Source: Tropicimonas_B omnivorans | GTDB lineage: Bacteria > Pseudomonadota > Alphaproteobacteria > Rhodobacterales > Rhodobacteraceae | DNA: 64,000 bases | Assembly: GCF_031846565.1 (NCBI RefSeq) | Contig: NZ_JAVRHL010000006.1 | Coordinates: forward strand, 1 to 64,000 | Reading direction: 5' to 3' | Part shown: one piece after another, positions 9,349-18,345 of the stretch | Numbering within the stretch: the first letter of the stretch is position 1 | Layout of the letters: every line of letters starts with the position of its first letter | Made by a program: the position numbers and the translations under genes | Notes under the pieces: model-generated | What the model was told of the DNA's origin: nothing | The model's database searches: none | Seen by the model: the letters and a program-made list of their open reading frames with translations, nothing else

Positions 9349-9410
9349 CTGTAAACCCTGCCGCAGGGTGGTCGTGGGAAATCAGTGGGTTAGCCGAAGA
9401 CCTGTAAACC
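9349..9410. repeat. Left pair of integrase arm-type repeats
   Basis: CTGTAAACC occurs at 9349-9357 and 9402-9410. The same 9-mer occurs twice just inside the right end (48533-48541, 48545-48553), in the same orientation; the 9401-9412 and 48544-48555 copies agree over a 12-bp context, CCTGTAAACCGG. Short direct repeats flanking the core are the usual arm-binding sites of tyrosine integrases. Confidence 0.6.
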
Positions 9411-9480
9411 GGAAGATCGGCTACTCACCGCGCTCATCTTGCAGATTCAGCCCCCAGTATCTGACCGGTCAATCCCCTGT

Positions 9481-10074
9481 TCATCTCGGCAATCGGTGAA
9501 CATATAAGACAGACTTGGCGCCCTTGTGAAACGTAGCTGTGAGCTTCGGCACGGCCCCCATTCGACGGTAGAAGCTGTGGGCAGTTTGAAGGTCTTCACC
9601 GACCATGATCTTGAAGGCGTCGAAGCCTCGCTTAGCGAGCTGTCGGGCGAATTCGACATATAGCCTGTCCGCCACCCCCTGACCGCGGTTGGCCGAAGCC
9701 ACGACGATGCTGAACAACTCGGCGTCCGGCAGATTAGTATCTGCCGCGCCCTCGTCCTGGCTGCCCCGACGCGTGAGGATTTCTGCCAGTCCACGCAGTT
9801 TCTTCGGCTTCAGCAGCTCCGGCGCGAGCGCCTTGACCAACTGCGGGAAGCGGGCGAGCATTCGCTTGTAGATCGGTCTCATCCCCGCGCCGCCAGCGAC
9901 GAAACCGATCACACAATCCTCGTCCATCTCCACGATCAGAACACACTCGTCGGCTTCGTCAATCGCACGATAGATCAAGGCGAGCACATCGACGCCAAGG
10001 CTGGAAAGAAACCCGTCCTTGATACCTTCGACATGTAGCGCGGCGATCTCTCGGTAGCGCCGAGCCTCAAGCAT
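9481..10074 (-). CDS. GNAT-family N-acetyltransferase
   Basis: 197 residues with the acetyl-CoA loop ANRGQGVADRLYVEF (R-x2-G-x-G/A pattern) near residue 130, then FKIMVGEDLQTAHSFYRRMGA, the last GNAT strands. It overlaps the phosphoglycosyltransferase gene by 8 bp and is the last gene of a 4-gene operon with a 4,6-dehydratase and a LegC-like aminotransferase. By analogy with bacillosamine and related pathways it may acetylate the 4-amino group of the UDP-sugar. The classical PglD is a left-handed beta-helix enzyme instead, so substrate is inferred from context. Confidence 0.7.
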   Translation of the reverse strand: MLEARRYREIAALHVEGIKDGFLSSLGVDVLALIYRAIDEADECVLIVEMDEDCVIGFVAGGAGMRPIYKRMLARFPQLVKALAPELLKPKKLRGLAEILTRRGSQDEGAADTNLPDAELFSIVVASANRGQGVADRLYVEFARQLAKRGFDAFKIMVGEDLQTAHSFYRRMGAVPKLTATFHKGAKSVLYVHRLPR

Positions 10075-10756
10075 GCTGGGGTTGGACCCAGTCGACCTCT
10101 GCCGCGATCTCGCGAGGCGGCTGAGGCAACCCTGGGAACATGCGCCACACCAATGTGCCTCGGGATGTCGCGACCACCCAGGCCGTGAGCAGGATCAGCT
10201 TGAGGTAGGCTCCTACGCCCTGATGGGCGACATACCATTCCTCGAGTAGCCCTTTGTAGGGCATGATCACGTGGTCATAGACGTGGTCGGGGTCGTTCGC
10301 GGCGTCCATCATGTCCTCCTCATTTCGAAACACGATGGAGCCGATGCCGGAGAGACCAGGCCGGACCTTCACGATCTCTTCCTGAGAGCGGGCAGGGAAG
10401 GCATCGAAGCAGCGCCGGGTCTGGGGCCGTGGGCCAATCAGGCTCATGTCGCCCAGCAGGATGTTCAGCAGCTGCGGCAGTTCGTTGATCTTGGTTTTCC
10501 GCAGGACCCGTCCGACCGGCAGCACCCTGGGGTCGCCCTTCACCGTGACGGTGCCAGTGCCCAGGTTCGGACTGTCCTTGAGCATGGTGCCGAACTTGTA
10601 GAGCCCGAAGGGGGCACCGCCCCGGCCGACGCGGTTCTGCTTGAAGAAAACCTCACCCTCGCCGGTGAACCTCAGGATGAGCGCCACGGGGATCAGCAGG
10701 GGGGACAGCAGCAAGAGAGCGATGCCGGAGAAAAGGATATCAAGAATACGCTGCAT
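10067..10756 (-). CDS. Monotopic phosphoglycosyltransferase (PglC-like sugar transferase)
   Basis: 229 residues. The N terminus is a hydrophobic re-entrant helix (ILDILFSGIALLLLSPLLIP), then FFKQNRVGRGGAPFGLYKFGTM and the signature ELPQLLNILLGDMSLIGPRP. It transfers a phospho-sugar to undecaprenyl phosphate at the inner membrane, starting glycan assembly. The residue before the catalytic Glu is Asn (KINELPQL), where PglC itself has Asp (the nucleophile); several family members annotated as sugar transferases show this variant, so I would not call it dead. A longer C-terminal tail with a second hydrophobic stretch follows. Genes for making a diamino-trideoxy sugar lie immediately upstream, which suggests the donor. 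Confidence 0.85.
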   Translation of the reverse strand: MQRILDILFSGIALLLLSPLLIPVALILRFTGEGEVFFKQNRVGRGGAPFGLYKFGTMLKDSPNLGTGTVTVKGDPRVLPVGRVLRKTKINELPQLLNILLGDMSLIGPRPQTRRCFDAFPARSQEEIVKVRPGLSGIGSIVFRNEEDMMDAANDPDHVYDHVIMPYKGLLEEWYVAHQGVGAYLKLILLTAWVVATSRGTLVWRMFPGLPQPPREIAAEVDWVQPQHA

Positions 10757-10759
10757 GGG

Positions 10760-11947
10760 TCACATCCGGCTGTCGAGGTACTTGCCCGTTTCCTTGTGGT
10801 CAAAGTCGGGGATCATCTTGTTGAAGAGGGCAACGATCTCGGGCTTGTCCCAGGTCGGGCGGGCGCGGATCGCAGAGATCTCTTCCAGGAACCAGTCGAG
10901 CTTGGCGGGGTCGAAGTCCGGCTCGTTCTGGATGACACCGAGCGTGTCGAAACGATCCATGTCCAGGGTTTCGGCCGCGGTGAAGAATTCTTCGAAATCC
11001 TTCTCTCCGGTCGTGTCAGAGGCAAAGAAGTAAACTGGCCATTTGCGGGCCGCGATCAGTTCGGTGGCCCGGCCGCGGGCCTCGTCCTCGCTCTCGCATT
11101 CATGCGGTGTGTAGCCCCTGGCCTCGAGGTAGCGCACGGCAATGTCGGAGAACCGGGTCAGGTTGAGCGCCTCGGACAGCTTGGGAAAATAGATCTCCCG
11201 GTTGTTGCCGGTCAGGGCCGACATGAGGCAAAGTTCGCCGGATTCCTGCGGGGTGACGAAGTATCGCCGCACATCGTTGGGGGCCGAGATGGGCTGTTGC
11301 TTGGCCAGCCGCTGGCTGAACCCGTGCAGCAGAGATCCGTCGGAGAAGGCGACATTGGCGAAGCGGGCGGTAGAGATCGGGATTTCCAGGCTCTCCCGCA
11401 TCAGGAAAATCTCCATGATGCGTTTGCTCGCGCCCATCATGTTGACCGGATTGGCGGCCTTGTCGGTGGAGACAGCGAAGTACTTACTGGTGCCCATCTC
11501 CCGAGCCGCCGTCATCGTCGACAGAGTGTTCAGGATATTCACCTCGATCAGCCGCATCAGGGTGAAGGGATCCTTCTCGGACCGGACATGCTTGAGTGCC
11601 GAGAGGTTCAAGACATAGTCATACCCGGCCTCGGCGGCCATCAACGCGCTGAACTCCCTGCTGCCCGCGTCGAGCGCGAAGGTTCGGAAATCCCCATTGC
11701 CGTAGCCAAGCGTGGAGCGGATATCGCGCACCAGCTCCACCATGTTGTTTTCGCTGATGTCGACGACGTGGAGCGCGCGGGGGTTGCGCTTGAAGATCTC
11801 CCGGGTGACCGCCTGTCCGATGGATCCCGCGCCGCCAATGACGAGGAAGCGGGAGGCCCGGACAATCTCGCTCAGCTCCTGCTCATGTCGCGCGACATCT
11901 TCCGCAAACAGCGCCCTGTCACGGCCGATCAGATCGAGTACATTCAC
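10760..11947 (-). CDS. UDP-N-acetylhexosamine 4,6-dehydratase (PglF/LegB-like, soluble form)
   Basis: 395 residues. Extended SDR with NAD loop LVIGGAGSIGQAV near residue 35, NLSALKHVRSEKDP, and the active-site block STDKAANPVNMMGASK, in which Met replaces the usual Tyr as in 4,6-dehydratases of this group. The long transmembrane N-terminal domain of PglF/WbpM is absent. It would make the UDP-4-keto-6-deoxy sugar that the next gene's aminotransferase uses. It starts at 11947, 3 bp after the aminotransferase gene, and ends 3 bp before the phosphoglycosyltransferase gene. The exact stereochemistry cannot be read from sequence. Confidence 0.85.
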   Translation of the reverse strand: MNVLDLIGRDRALFAEDVARHEQELSEIVRASRFLVIGGAGSIGQAVTREIFKRNPRALHVVDISENNMVELVRDIRSTLGYGNGDFRTFALDAGSREFSALMAAEAGYDYVLNLSALKHVRSEKDPFTLMRLIEVNILNTLSTMTAAREMGTSKYFAVSTDKAANPVNMMGASKRIMEIFLMRESLEIPISTARFANVAFSDGSLLHGFSQRLAKQQPISAPNDVRRYFVTPQESGELCLMSALTGNNREIYFPKLSEALNLTRFSDIAVRYLEARGYTPHECESEDEARGRATELIAARKWPVYFFASDTTGEKDFEEFFTAAETLDMDRFDTLGVIQNEPDFDPAKLDWFLEEISAIRARPTWDKPEIVALFNKMIPDFDHKETGKYLDSRM

Positions 11948-11950
11948 CGC

Positions 11951-13123
11951 TCACCTCCCCTTCAGCGCGCCTTCGGGCACGCTCGACGGAATATTCACCA
12001 CGCGATCCTCGAGCCAGCGGGAGTTCTCCAGTCCGTCGGTCTGGCAATCTTTGAACATCTCGAGCCGGCTCATCAACCGCCAGATTGGCCGGGTCATGAC
12101 GCCGTTCGCGTTGGTATGCTCCAGAAAGGCATCCCGCTCCTCCCTGGAGTCTAAGATCAGGGCGTTGAGCCAGAAGTTCGGCCGGGTTCCGGGCCGTGCA
12201 TCCACAAAACGCAGCCAATGCTTGTCGCAGAAGTCCCGGTACTGGGCCGCGATCTCTGCCTTGATCTCCAGCATCGCGGGCAGCTTTTCCATCTGCGCAC
12301 AGCCCAAGGCCGCATTCAGGTTCGGCAGGCGGTAGTTATACCCCACCTCGTCGTGAACGAACTCGTAGGCATGGGGAACCTTTGCCGTCGTGGTCAGATT
12401 CAGGGCTCTCTTCGCCAGGGCATCGTCATTGGTCAGGATCATGCCGCCACCGCCAGTGGTGATGACCTTGTTGCCGTTGAAGCTGAGCGTGGCGAGCTTG
12501 CCGAAGGTGCCGGTGTGACGCTCACCGACATAGCTGCCAAGGGATTCAGCCGCATCCTCGATGACCATGATCCCGTAGCCGCCGCAAATATCCACGACCT
12601 CCTCGATCCGCAACGGATGGCCGAAGGTATGCATGGGAACACAGGCAGCCAGACGTGCGCCGGTGGCGCGGTTGTAGGCCTGGCCGTCGCGCAGTTCCGC
12701 GTGTTCGGAGAGCCATGCCTCCAGCGCCTCGGGACTGAGGCCCATCGAATCACGATCGACATCGACAAAGACGGGCCGGGCGCCGCAGTAGCTGATGGCG
12801 TTGCAGGTCGCGACGAAAGTCAGCGCCTGGCTGATGACCTCGTCCCCGGACTGGACGCCGGCCAAGACCAGCGCCATGTGCAACGCCGCCGTACCGTTGA
12901 CAGTCGCCACGGCGTGGGAGGCTCCGGTCAAGCTCGCGCAATGGCCCTCGAACTCCTTCACGCGGGCGCCGACGGAGGAGACGAAATTGCTGTCGATGCA
13001 GTCGACCAGGTACTCGCGCTCGTTGCCCTCGAAGATGGGGCGGTGGAGGGGCGCTGTGTCCGAGTGGTAGATAGAACGCACCAAATTTTCTAGGGCAGGT
13101 ATAAAAGGATGAGAATCTCTCAA
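11951..13123 (-). CDS. LegC-family PLP-dependent sugar aminotransferase
   Basis: 390 residues; apparent start is TTG at 13123. LegC hallmarks are PLHRPIFEGNEREYLVDCID and NFVSSVGARVKEFE at the N terminus. The DegT/DnrJ fold follows: VIEDAAESLGS, the Schiff-base lysine in SFNGNKVITTGGGGM, and YNYRLPNLNAALG. It should aminate C4 of a UDP-4-keto-6-deoxy-HexNAc. It is the first gene of the operon with dehydratase, phosphoglycosyltransferase and GNAT. No NeuB/LegI sialic-acid synthase is present, so the likely product is a bacillosamine-like diamino sugar rather than legionaminic acid. A gap upstream holds transposon debris, so the original promoter may be lost. Confidence 0.85.
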   Translation of the reverse strand: MRDSHPFIPALENLVRSIYHSDTAPLHRPIFEGNEREYLVDCIDSNFVSSVGARVKEFEGHCASLTGASHAVATVNGTAALHMALVLAGVQSGDEVISQALTFVATCNAISYCGARPVFVDVDRDSMGLSPEALEAWLSEHAELRDGQAYNRATGARLAACVPMHTFGHPLRIEEVVDICGGYGIMVIEDAAESLGSYVGERHTGTFGKLATLSFNGNKVITTGGGGMILTNDDALAKRALNLTTTAKVPHAYEFVHDEVGYNYRLPNLNAALGCAQMEKLPAMLEIKAEIAAQYRDFCDKHWLRFVDARPGTRPNFWLNALILDSREERDAFLEHTNANGVMTRPIWRLMSRLEMFKDCQTDGLENSRWLEDRVVNIPSSVPEGALKGR

Positions 13124-13365
13124 CTTTATCTCGATGTTCCAAGATAGGGGTGAACCACGCCGGGATTACCGGAGCCTGATTTCGGTTAATTACGCGGCCA
13201 TGTCTTCATTTTCCAGCGCCGCGTAGAAATTTACTTATGCCTCGGCTGGCTGGATGTTGCCGACGGAGGCTCCAATCCTCCACGCCGATGTTGAGCCATC
13301 GCGCCGCCATGCGTTCGAGACCGATGGCGAACCCGATCCGCGTCTTCGGCCTATCCCGGCGGGGT

Positions 13366-14143
13366 CGTGGCCTCAGCAAGAGCGTTAAGCAGGGGCGGGT
13401 CTGGGCCTATGTTTCTGACCAGCGACCTTCGGCCGGCGCCGCACCACCCGGCGCCGTCTACAGCTTCTCCCCCGATCCTCAGAGCCATTCGCAAAATAGT
13501 CGCGGGATCCTACTGGCTGACGCCTATGCCGGCTTCAATCCGCTCTACGCGCGGCGCCCGGGTGGCAGCAGCCAGTTCCGCGAGGGGGCGTGCTGGGCGC
13601 ATTTGGGTCGCAACTTCTATGATGTTTGGGAAGGCACGAAGTCCGAGATCGTGCCAGAGGCCCTCGACTGGATCGGATCGGCAGGCTCTACGAGGTCGAG
13701 CGCGAGATTGCCGGCCAGCCTGCGGCACTGCGCTAGGCTGCGCGTCGGCAGCATTCCCGCCCCATGGTCGATGCGTTCAAGACCTGGGCCGAGGCCCAAC
13801 TGTTGCGCATTCCGGGCAAAAGCGATCTCGCCAAGGCCTTCCGTTACGGGCTCAGCCGTTGGCCATTCTTCGACCTGTTCCTTCGAGACGGCCGCGTTGG
13901 CATCGACAACAACCCGCCCGAGCGCGCCATGAGTCCGATCGGCATCGGGCGGAAGAAGTGGCTATTCGCGGGGTCCGATTGCGACGGCGAAACCCTGGCT
14001 TGAGCGATGACGCTCATCGCAACGCCAAGACGAATGGCCTCGATCTACAAGCCTGGCTGGCCGACATCCTCGACCGTATCCACGATCACAAGATCAACCG
14101 GCTCGATGAGATGCTTCCATGGCAATGGACGCCGTCGCAGTGA
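13366..14143 (+). pseudogene. IS66-family transposase (TnpC) remnant
   Basis: Three frames are needed to read it: GRVWAYVSDQRPSAGAAPPG to REGACWAHLGRNFYDV (to about 13720), then AFKTWAEAQLLRIPGK...RVGIDNNPPERAM...GRKKWLFAGSDCDGE (to 14003), then NAKTNGLDLQAWLADILDRI...LDEMLPW (to 14143). These are the DDE core and C terminus of IS66 TnpC. The N-terminal half and tnpA/tnpB are missing. The 350 bp to the next gene (14144-14497) contain no gene that I can support. Confidence 0.8.
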
Positions 14144-14497
14144 TCCGCAGTAGCAACCGGGCGGTTACCGGAAACCTTGGCCGGACGGCGATTGATCGGA
14201 GTCCCGGCTCAGCCTCGTCGCCGCTGGCGGGGCCCAGTTCCGCCAAGTCGATGGCTGGTAGCTGTTGGCTCTGCCCTGGAGGCTGATGACGTGCCGGCGG
14301 CTGTGCAGGCTCCCTCGCGCGTGACGCAGGCCCCCCGGCCGACATACCGGATCACCCTCCTCCGCCGGGCGGCTCAAAAAAACGTTGCCAACGCAGAAAG
14401 TTTCTTTGGACCGCCGCGGACCGTTCCGACTTCCTGTCCGAGCCCCCCGCTCACCCGCCTCCCGCGGGCCTCCATGACACAACAAGGACCATCCTAC

Positions 14498-15079
14498 ATG
14501 TCCAAACTCCTCGTTCGGCCCTCCCTGCACAGCGCTTGGCCCCTGCCGATCCGGTCCGAGATCCATCGCATGTCCCTCGGTCTCGCCAATCTCGACCACG
14601 CCGCGCCGGGAGACCTGCTGGGCTTCGCGCTCGGCCACGGTCTGGGACCCTGCTACATTGGCGGCAGCGTCACCGAGTACACATGCGCCTTCATCGGCAC
14701 CAGTGACGGCCGCTGTGACGGGACGGTGCTCAGCCTGAGGCCGCACGGGCAATCGATCCTCAAGGAACTCCTCCCGCGCAACCTCGAAGGCGGCACCTTG
14801 GCCCGGATCTTCCACCGGGCGCTCGGCGCGCCCGAGGGCGAGTTCGAAACCGTGCACTTCGCGGACTTCACCGTCGCGTTCCTCAAGGACACCTCCACCA
14901 GCGCGGACAACTTCCGCGATATCCGGATCTTCGCGGTCCCGGCCCGGGACGCGCGCGACGCCGGGCGGCGGGCCGCCGGGATCGAGGCGCTCTTCGCGTT
15001 CCTCGGCGACTGGCACACCACGCTCAGCGGCTACCGCTACGACCTGCCGACGCCCGAGATGCTGCTCCGCGCGGCCTGA
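14498..15079 (+). CDS. Hypothetical protein (193 aa)
   Basis: AAGGA lies 7-11 nt before ATG 14498, and codon use is uniform GC-rich. No signal peptide or membrane segment; short hydrophobic strands with LGFALGHGLGPCYIGG and a C-terminal FLGDWHTTLSGYRYD. I recognise no family. It and the following gene are the only intact plus-strand genes inside the glycan locus and look like plasmid backbone genes carried in with the surrounding transposons. Confidence 0.55.
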   Translation: MSKLLVRPSLHSAWPLPIRSEIHRMSLGLANLDHAAPGDLLGFALGHGLGPCYIGGSVTEYTCAFIGTSDGRCDGTVLSLRPHGQSILKELLPRNLEGGTLARIFHRALGAPEGEFETVHFADFTVAFLKDTSTSADNFRDIRIFAVPARDARDAGRRAAGIEALFAFLGDWHTTLSGYRYDLPTPEMLLRAA

Positions 15080-15165
15080 CGGTCCCGGTCCGGTCTCGGC
15101 CGGACCGCTCCATTTCCTATCCCGCTCACCAAGACCCTCCCCCGAACACAAAGGAAGAGACCCCC

Positions 15166-15585
15166 ATGTTCATGAACGACGCCTTCACGGCAGATCCCCA
15201 CGCCACCCCGCTCCTCGAGATCATTCTCACCGCGCTGGAGGCGAAGGAGCGCATTCCCGATGTGCCGCCCGCCTCGCTGGCCCCGCAGTTCACCCGCGAC
15301 GCGCTCCTCGCTCTCACCATCGACGAGGTCGGGGACGGCTGGGTCGCCAACATCGCCTTCGACGTGCCTCCCGGCCATCCCGACACGGTCGGAACGCCTG
15401 ACGCGTATCCGCTGCCGACCCGGCGCGACGCATTCCTGGCCGGCGCGATGATCGTCTGCGAGATCGTCAGCGGATCGCCGGAGCTGCCCTTCGTCGTCGA
15501 TGCAGACCAGCTGATGGTCGTCACCGTCCGGCCGGACGGTACGCCGTTCCTGATGTCGCGCCCTTTCCCCAGGCAATTGGCCTGA
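15166..15585 (+). CDS. Hypothetical protein (139 aa)
   Basis: AAGGAAGAG 8-10 nt before the ATG. The protein is acidic and compact (VGDGWVANIAFDVPPGHPD; AMIVCEIVSGSPELPFVVD). No known domain is recognised. It is 86 bp downstream of and colinear with the 14498 gene, probably co-transcribed. Both are flanked by IS66 and IS256 debris, pointing to import of a plasmid segment. Confidence 0.55.
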   Translation: MFMNDAFTADPHATPLLEIILTALEAKERIPDVPPASLAPQFTRDALLALTIDEVGDGWVANIAFDVPPGHPDTVGTPDAYPLPTRRDAFLAGAMIVCEIVSGSPELPFVVDADQLMVVTVRPDGTPFLMSRPFPRQLA

Positions 15586-15673
15586 CCAGACACCTGGGTC
15601 CCGGCCTCCCGCCGCCATCGACGGGAGGCCGGGACGATCCGGAGCCTGCGGTCACCCGGCCTCGCCGCGTTCG

Positions 15674-16051
15674 CTACTGCGGGCGCCCGCGGCCCTGCCC
15701 GAGCAGGGCCTGACGGATTTCCTCCGCCTGCTCGGCGCGGACGGCCCTGGCGAAGCGTTGAAGCTCCGCGATCTCGGGTTCCGGGACTGGCGGCGAGTCG
15801 AGCACGTTGACGAGCGCCAGCAGGCAGACGCCGTAGCCGCCGAGGTCGTCGAACTGCACTTCGGGCCGCGCGGCGATGCCAGCGGGCGGCACCACGAGGG
15901 AGGCCGCTGCGTTGGCATGGGCGAGGGTGACCAGGCTCCGCATCGCGTCGCGCAACTCGTCGAGGGCCAGGGCGCCGGGTCTGCCTGCAGCGTAATTCCG
16001 GGCCCAAGCGGCGAGCCGGCGGCGACCTTCACACGGCTCGACCGGTCGCAA
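15674..16051 (-). pseudogene. Hypothetical protein, N terminus probably cut by IS256 debris
   Basis: The readable 125 residues (from WARNYAAGRPGALALDELRD to AEEIRQALLGQGRGRPQ) form an acidic helical domain with no recognised family. The nominal start at 16051 lies inside an IS256 transposase remnant that begins near 16034, so the first residues are likely not native. It converges on the gene ending at 15585. Confidence 0.4.
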
Positions 16052-16263
16052 TGGAAATCAGCCCGGACCACCAACGCCATCGAGCGCCTGAACGGGGGAT
16101 TCCGCCGTCGCATCAAGTCCCAGACCTTGCCGCCCTGTGCCGAGATCGTGCCGATGCTGCTCTAGGCGCTGCTCGCCTGCGGCCAGATCGAGATGCACAA
16201 GGGCGACGGCTGAGAAACCCTCTCTCAGCCGTTCGAACCCTTGCCCCTTGACCTCGCCGGCTG
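16034..16263 (+). pseudogene. IS256-family transposase, C-terminal fragment
   Basis: Reads ARTTNAIERLNGGFRRRIK, TLPPCAEIVPMLL, then a TAG, then ALLACGQIEMHKGDG, a TGA, and ETLSQPFEPLPLDLAG. These are the last 75 residues of an IS256-type transposase with two in-frame stops. It meets a fragment of the same family in the opposite orientation at about 16264. Confidence 0.75.
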
Positions 16264-16440
16264 ACTGCGAGTCCGCCAATCCCGGTCTGGATCTCACGCT
16301 CAGGGCCGTAGCCATGCCGAACCATGAGCTGAAGCCCATCCGGCAGACGGGTTTCGACAAGCTCTGCGACGAGGGCATCCGCTTCTGCCCGTAGGGCCGC
16401 AGCCAGCATCCGGCGTGCCCCCTCGCGGGCGCGATCCTGG
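16264..16440 (-). pseudogene. IS256-family transposase, N-terminal fragment (inverted)
   Basis: Minus strand reads DRAREGARRMLAAALRAEADALVAE, RLPDGLQLMVRHGYGPEREIQTGIG, the conserved N-terminal region of IS256 transposases. It stops at about 16264, where a plus-strand C-terminal piece of the same family begins. The arrangement implies inversion or deletion between two copies. Confidence 0.65.
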
Positions 16441-16582
16441 TCAGGGGGTCGTCCAGCGAATGGGGCTAACGAAGCGGGATGATGTCAAATCGTTCTTCAT
16501 GGCGTATCGCTCTTTCAGCAAGATCTGGAAGGCTTCATCACCCGCCACGATAAACCGCCTTCTCAGGCCGCATCCCCCTTGT

Positions 16583-16735
16583 TCAGCTATAGTTCCTCAG
16601 ATGTCCGCGCAGGGCATTGATGGCCCGTGTCCACTGCCGGATCTGGAGTTCACGCACGCGGAATGCCATCGTCGCGCCCTGGGTCTCTTCGATCTTCGTA
16701 GGCACGAAGCGCACGGTCGGGCGCAGCCTGCTCAT
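16583..16735 (-). pseudogene. IS110-family transposase fragment
   Basis: 51 codons reading MSRLRPTVRFVPTKIEET, RVRELQIRQWTRAINALRGHL, ending at TGA 16583. This matches the RPTMRFVPVKSEEQQA...RQRTQ.INALRGHL block of IS110 transposases, also present in the intact-length IS110 gene at 49355-50376. Both ends are missing. It touches the stop of the glycosyltransferase at 16735. Confidence 0.65.
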
Positions 16736-17910
16736 TACGGGTGGTTGCCTTCAATCGTTGCGATCATTCTCCTGTTGACCTTTGCGACGTCGAAGCGCTG
16801 TTGCGCCAGCTGATGCGAAGCTTCTGACATCTCAAGCACGGTTTCGCGCGGGAGAGACAGCAGCGTCTGCATGGCATGTGCCAGGGCGATCGGGTTACGC
16901 GGAGGCACCAGCACGCCATTCCGTCCGTTGTCGATGGTTTCACGGCAGCCCGGCATGTCGGTTGTAATGACCGGTCGACCAAGCGCCAGCGCTTCAAGCA
17001 GCGAGCGTGGGACCCCTTCGCGATAATAGCTTGGCAGCACAACAACATGCGACTGGCGCATCAGGGGCCGAACGTCTGCGATCTGACCATGCCAGGTCAA
17101 GATGCCGTCGGCCTGCCAGGCGCCTATCTCGGCTTCGGACACGCTGTTGGGGTTGCTGTCCAGCCCGCCGACCAGATGGAATGCGGCATGGGGGTGACTT
17201 TGTCGCGCCACGCGCGCGGCCTCGGCAAAGTCGCGCACCCCCTTGGAAGCGATCATCCGTCCCACCAGCACAAAGCTCATGGGGCCGTCAGGGACCGGCA
17301 CACGCGCGAAATGGGTCATGTCGACGCCCGAGCCGTTGACCACGCGGGTTTGTGTCCCAGGGCCCAGAATGCCCGCCTGCCGAAACAGCGCCAGATCATC
17401 CTGATTTTGGAAGATCACCACATCGGCGCGGCGCAACGCCGTGCGATACAGGCCAGAGACCAGCGCCTTCAGCAGCCGCTGTTTTGTGCCCCCCTCCTCA
17501 TTAAACGCCAGACCAAGCCCGGTGATCAGCGCAATCCTGCGCGGCACGCGCGCCAGCCACCCCGCCAGCAGGCCCCAGATCACCGGCTTGACGGTATAGC
17601 CCATCACCACATCCGGGCGCAGCCCGCGCATCAGTCGGGCCAGCGTGAACAGCAGTTTCAGATCGCCCCGCGGCGACAGGCCCGTGCGGTTCATCGGCAC
17701 GTCATGCGGGGTGATACCCATGGCGCGCAGTTCCACGGCCTCGGGGCTGCCCGCGCCCAGCCCCGGCGCGACCGCGTGAACCTCATGCCCTCGCGCCTTG
17801 AGCGCGCGCAAAAGCGGGCCCCGGAAATTCAGCAGCGAACCAGCAAAACCGGCGATGATCAGAATACGCCGGGGCGTGGCGGGCGCGGATGCGCTACTAC
17901 CAGTAGACAA
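16735..17910 (-). CDS. GT4-family glycosyltransferase
   Basis: 391 residues; start appears to be TTG at 17910, just after the sulfotransferase fragment. GT-B fold: N-terminal LIIAGFAGSLLNFRGPLLRAL; C-terminal nucleotide-sugar domain FVLVGRMIASKGVRDFAEAA, then the EX7E motif in REGVPRSLLEALALGRPVI. It resembles PglA/WbpT-type enzymes that add a HexNAc to a lipid-linked sugar on the cytoplasmic face. It is the gene nearest the transposon graveyard that splits the locus, and its 3' end abuts IS110 debris, but the length is normal. Confidence 0.82.
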   Translation of the reverse strand: MSTGSSASAPATPRRILIIAGFAGSLLNFRGPLLRALKARGHEVHAVAPGLGAGSPEAVELRAMGITPHDVPMNRTGLSPRGDLKLLFTLARLMRGLRPDVVMGYTVKPVIWGLLAGWLARVPRRIALITGLGLAFNEEGGTKQRLLKALVSGLYRTALRRADVVIFQNQDDLALFRQAGILGPGTQTRVVNGSGVDMTHFARVPVPDGPMSFVLVGRMIASKGVRDFAEAARVARQSHPHAAFHLVGGLDSNPNSVSEAEIGAWQADGILTWHGQIADVRPLMRQSHVVVLPSYYREGVPRSLLEALALGRPVITTDMPGCRETIDNGRNGVLVPPRNPIALAHAMQTLLSLPRETVLEMSEASHQLAQQRFDVAKVNRRMIATIEGNHP

Positions 17911-17912
17911 GG

Positions 17913-18257
17913 TCAGAATGGCTCTCCTGAAGGCGGGCGCTCCACTTGATCGCGCAGAACCACGATCAGCTTACAGCCCGGCGAATGACGCATCAGCCGT
18001 TGCACGGCCAAATGGTCGGGAAAGATGTTGGATCGTTGCACCGACGCGGGGGCCTGCTCGTAATCCGGCGACTCGAAACAGGGGATCTCGCCCATCGGCA
18101 GACAGACGGCGGGATGCGCGTGCAGATAATCCTGGATCGAGGTGATCGAGGCCTTCTGCACCCCGATGATGGCAAAGCCCAGCCACCCTGCTCCTTCGGC
18201 AAAGCGCGCAGCCGGACCGACAGGCGCGTGGGGGGAACCCATCGTAATCAGTCGCAT
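17913..18257 (-). pseudogene. Sulfotransferase, N-terminal fragment
   Basis: 114 residues with a PAPS 5'-phosphosulfate loop relic, IIGVQKASITSIQDYLHAHP (canonical KAGTTSL), then CLPMGEIPCFE and a 3'-phosphate loop relic VVLRDQVERPPS (canonical RDPVERALS). The frame then stops; family members continue for 150-200 residues. Key loop residues are already altered. A decayed sulfotransferase is the simplest reading. Confidence 0.6.
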
Positions 18258-18345
18258 GGCATATCTTCCCTGCCAGTTGGAGTGATCGACCCGGGAGGCA
18301 AAAAGAGAGGCAGCGAGCAGGCTGGAAAGAGGGACTGAAACGCAG

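Noticed and set aside
10271..12154. 627-codon plus-strand open frame
   Set aside because: Antisense of the phosphoglycosyltransferase, dehydratase and aminotransferase; a GC-rich shadow with no ribosome site.
11951..13123. Legionaminic acid pathway
   Set aside because: LegC-like aminotransferase is present, but no NeuB/LegI synthase, LegG hydrolase or LegF; a bacillosamine-like sugar fits the adjacent phosphoglycosyltransferase better.
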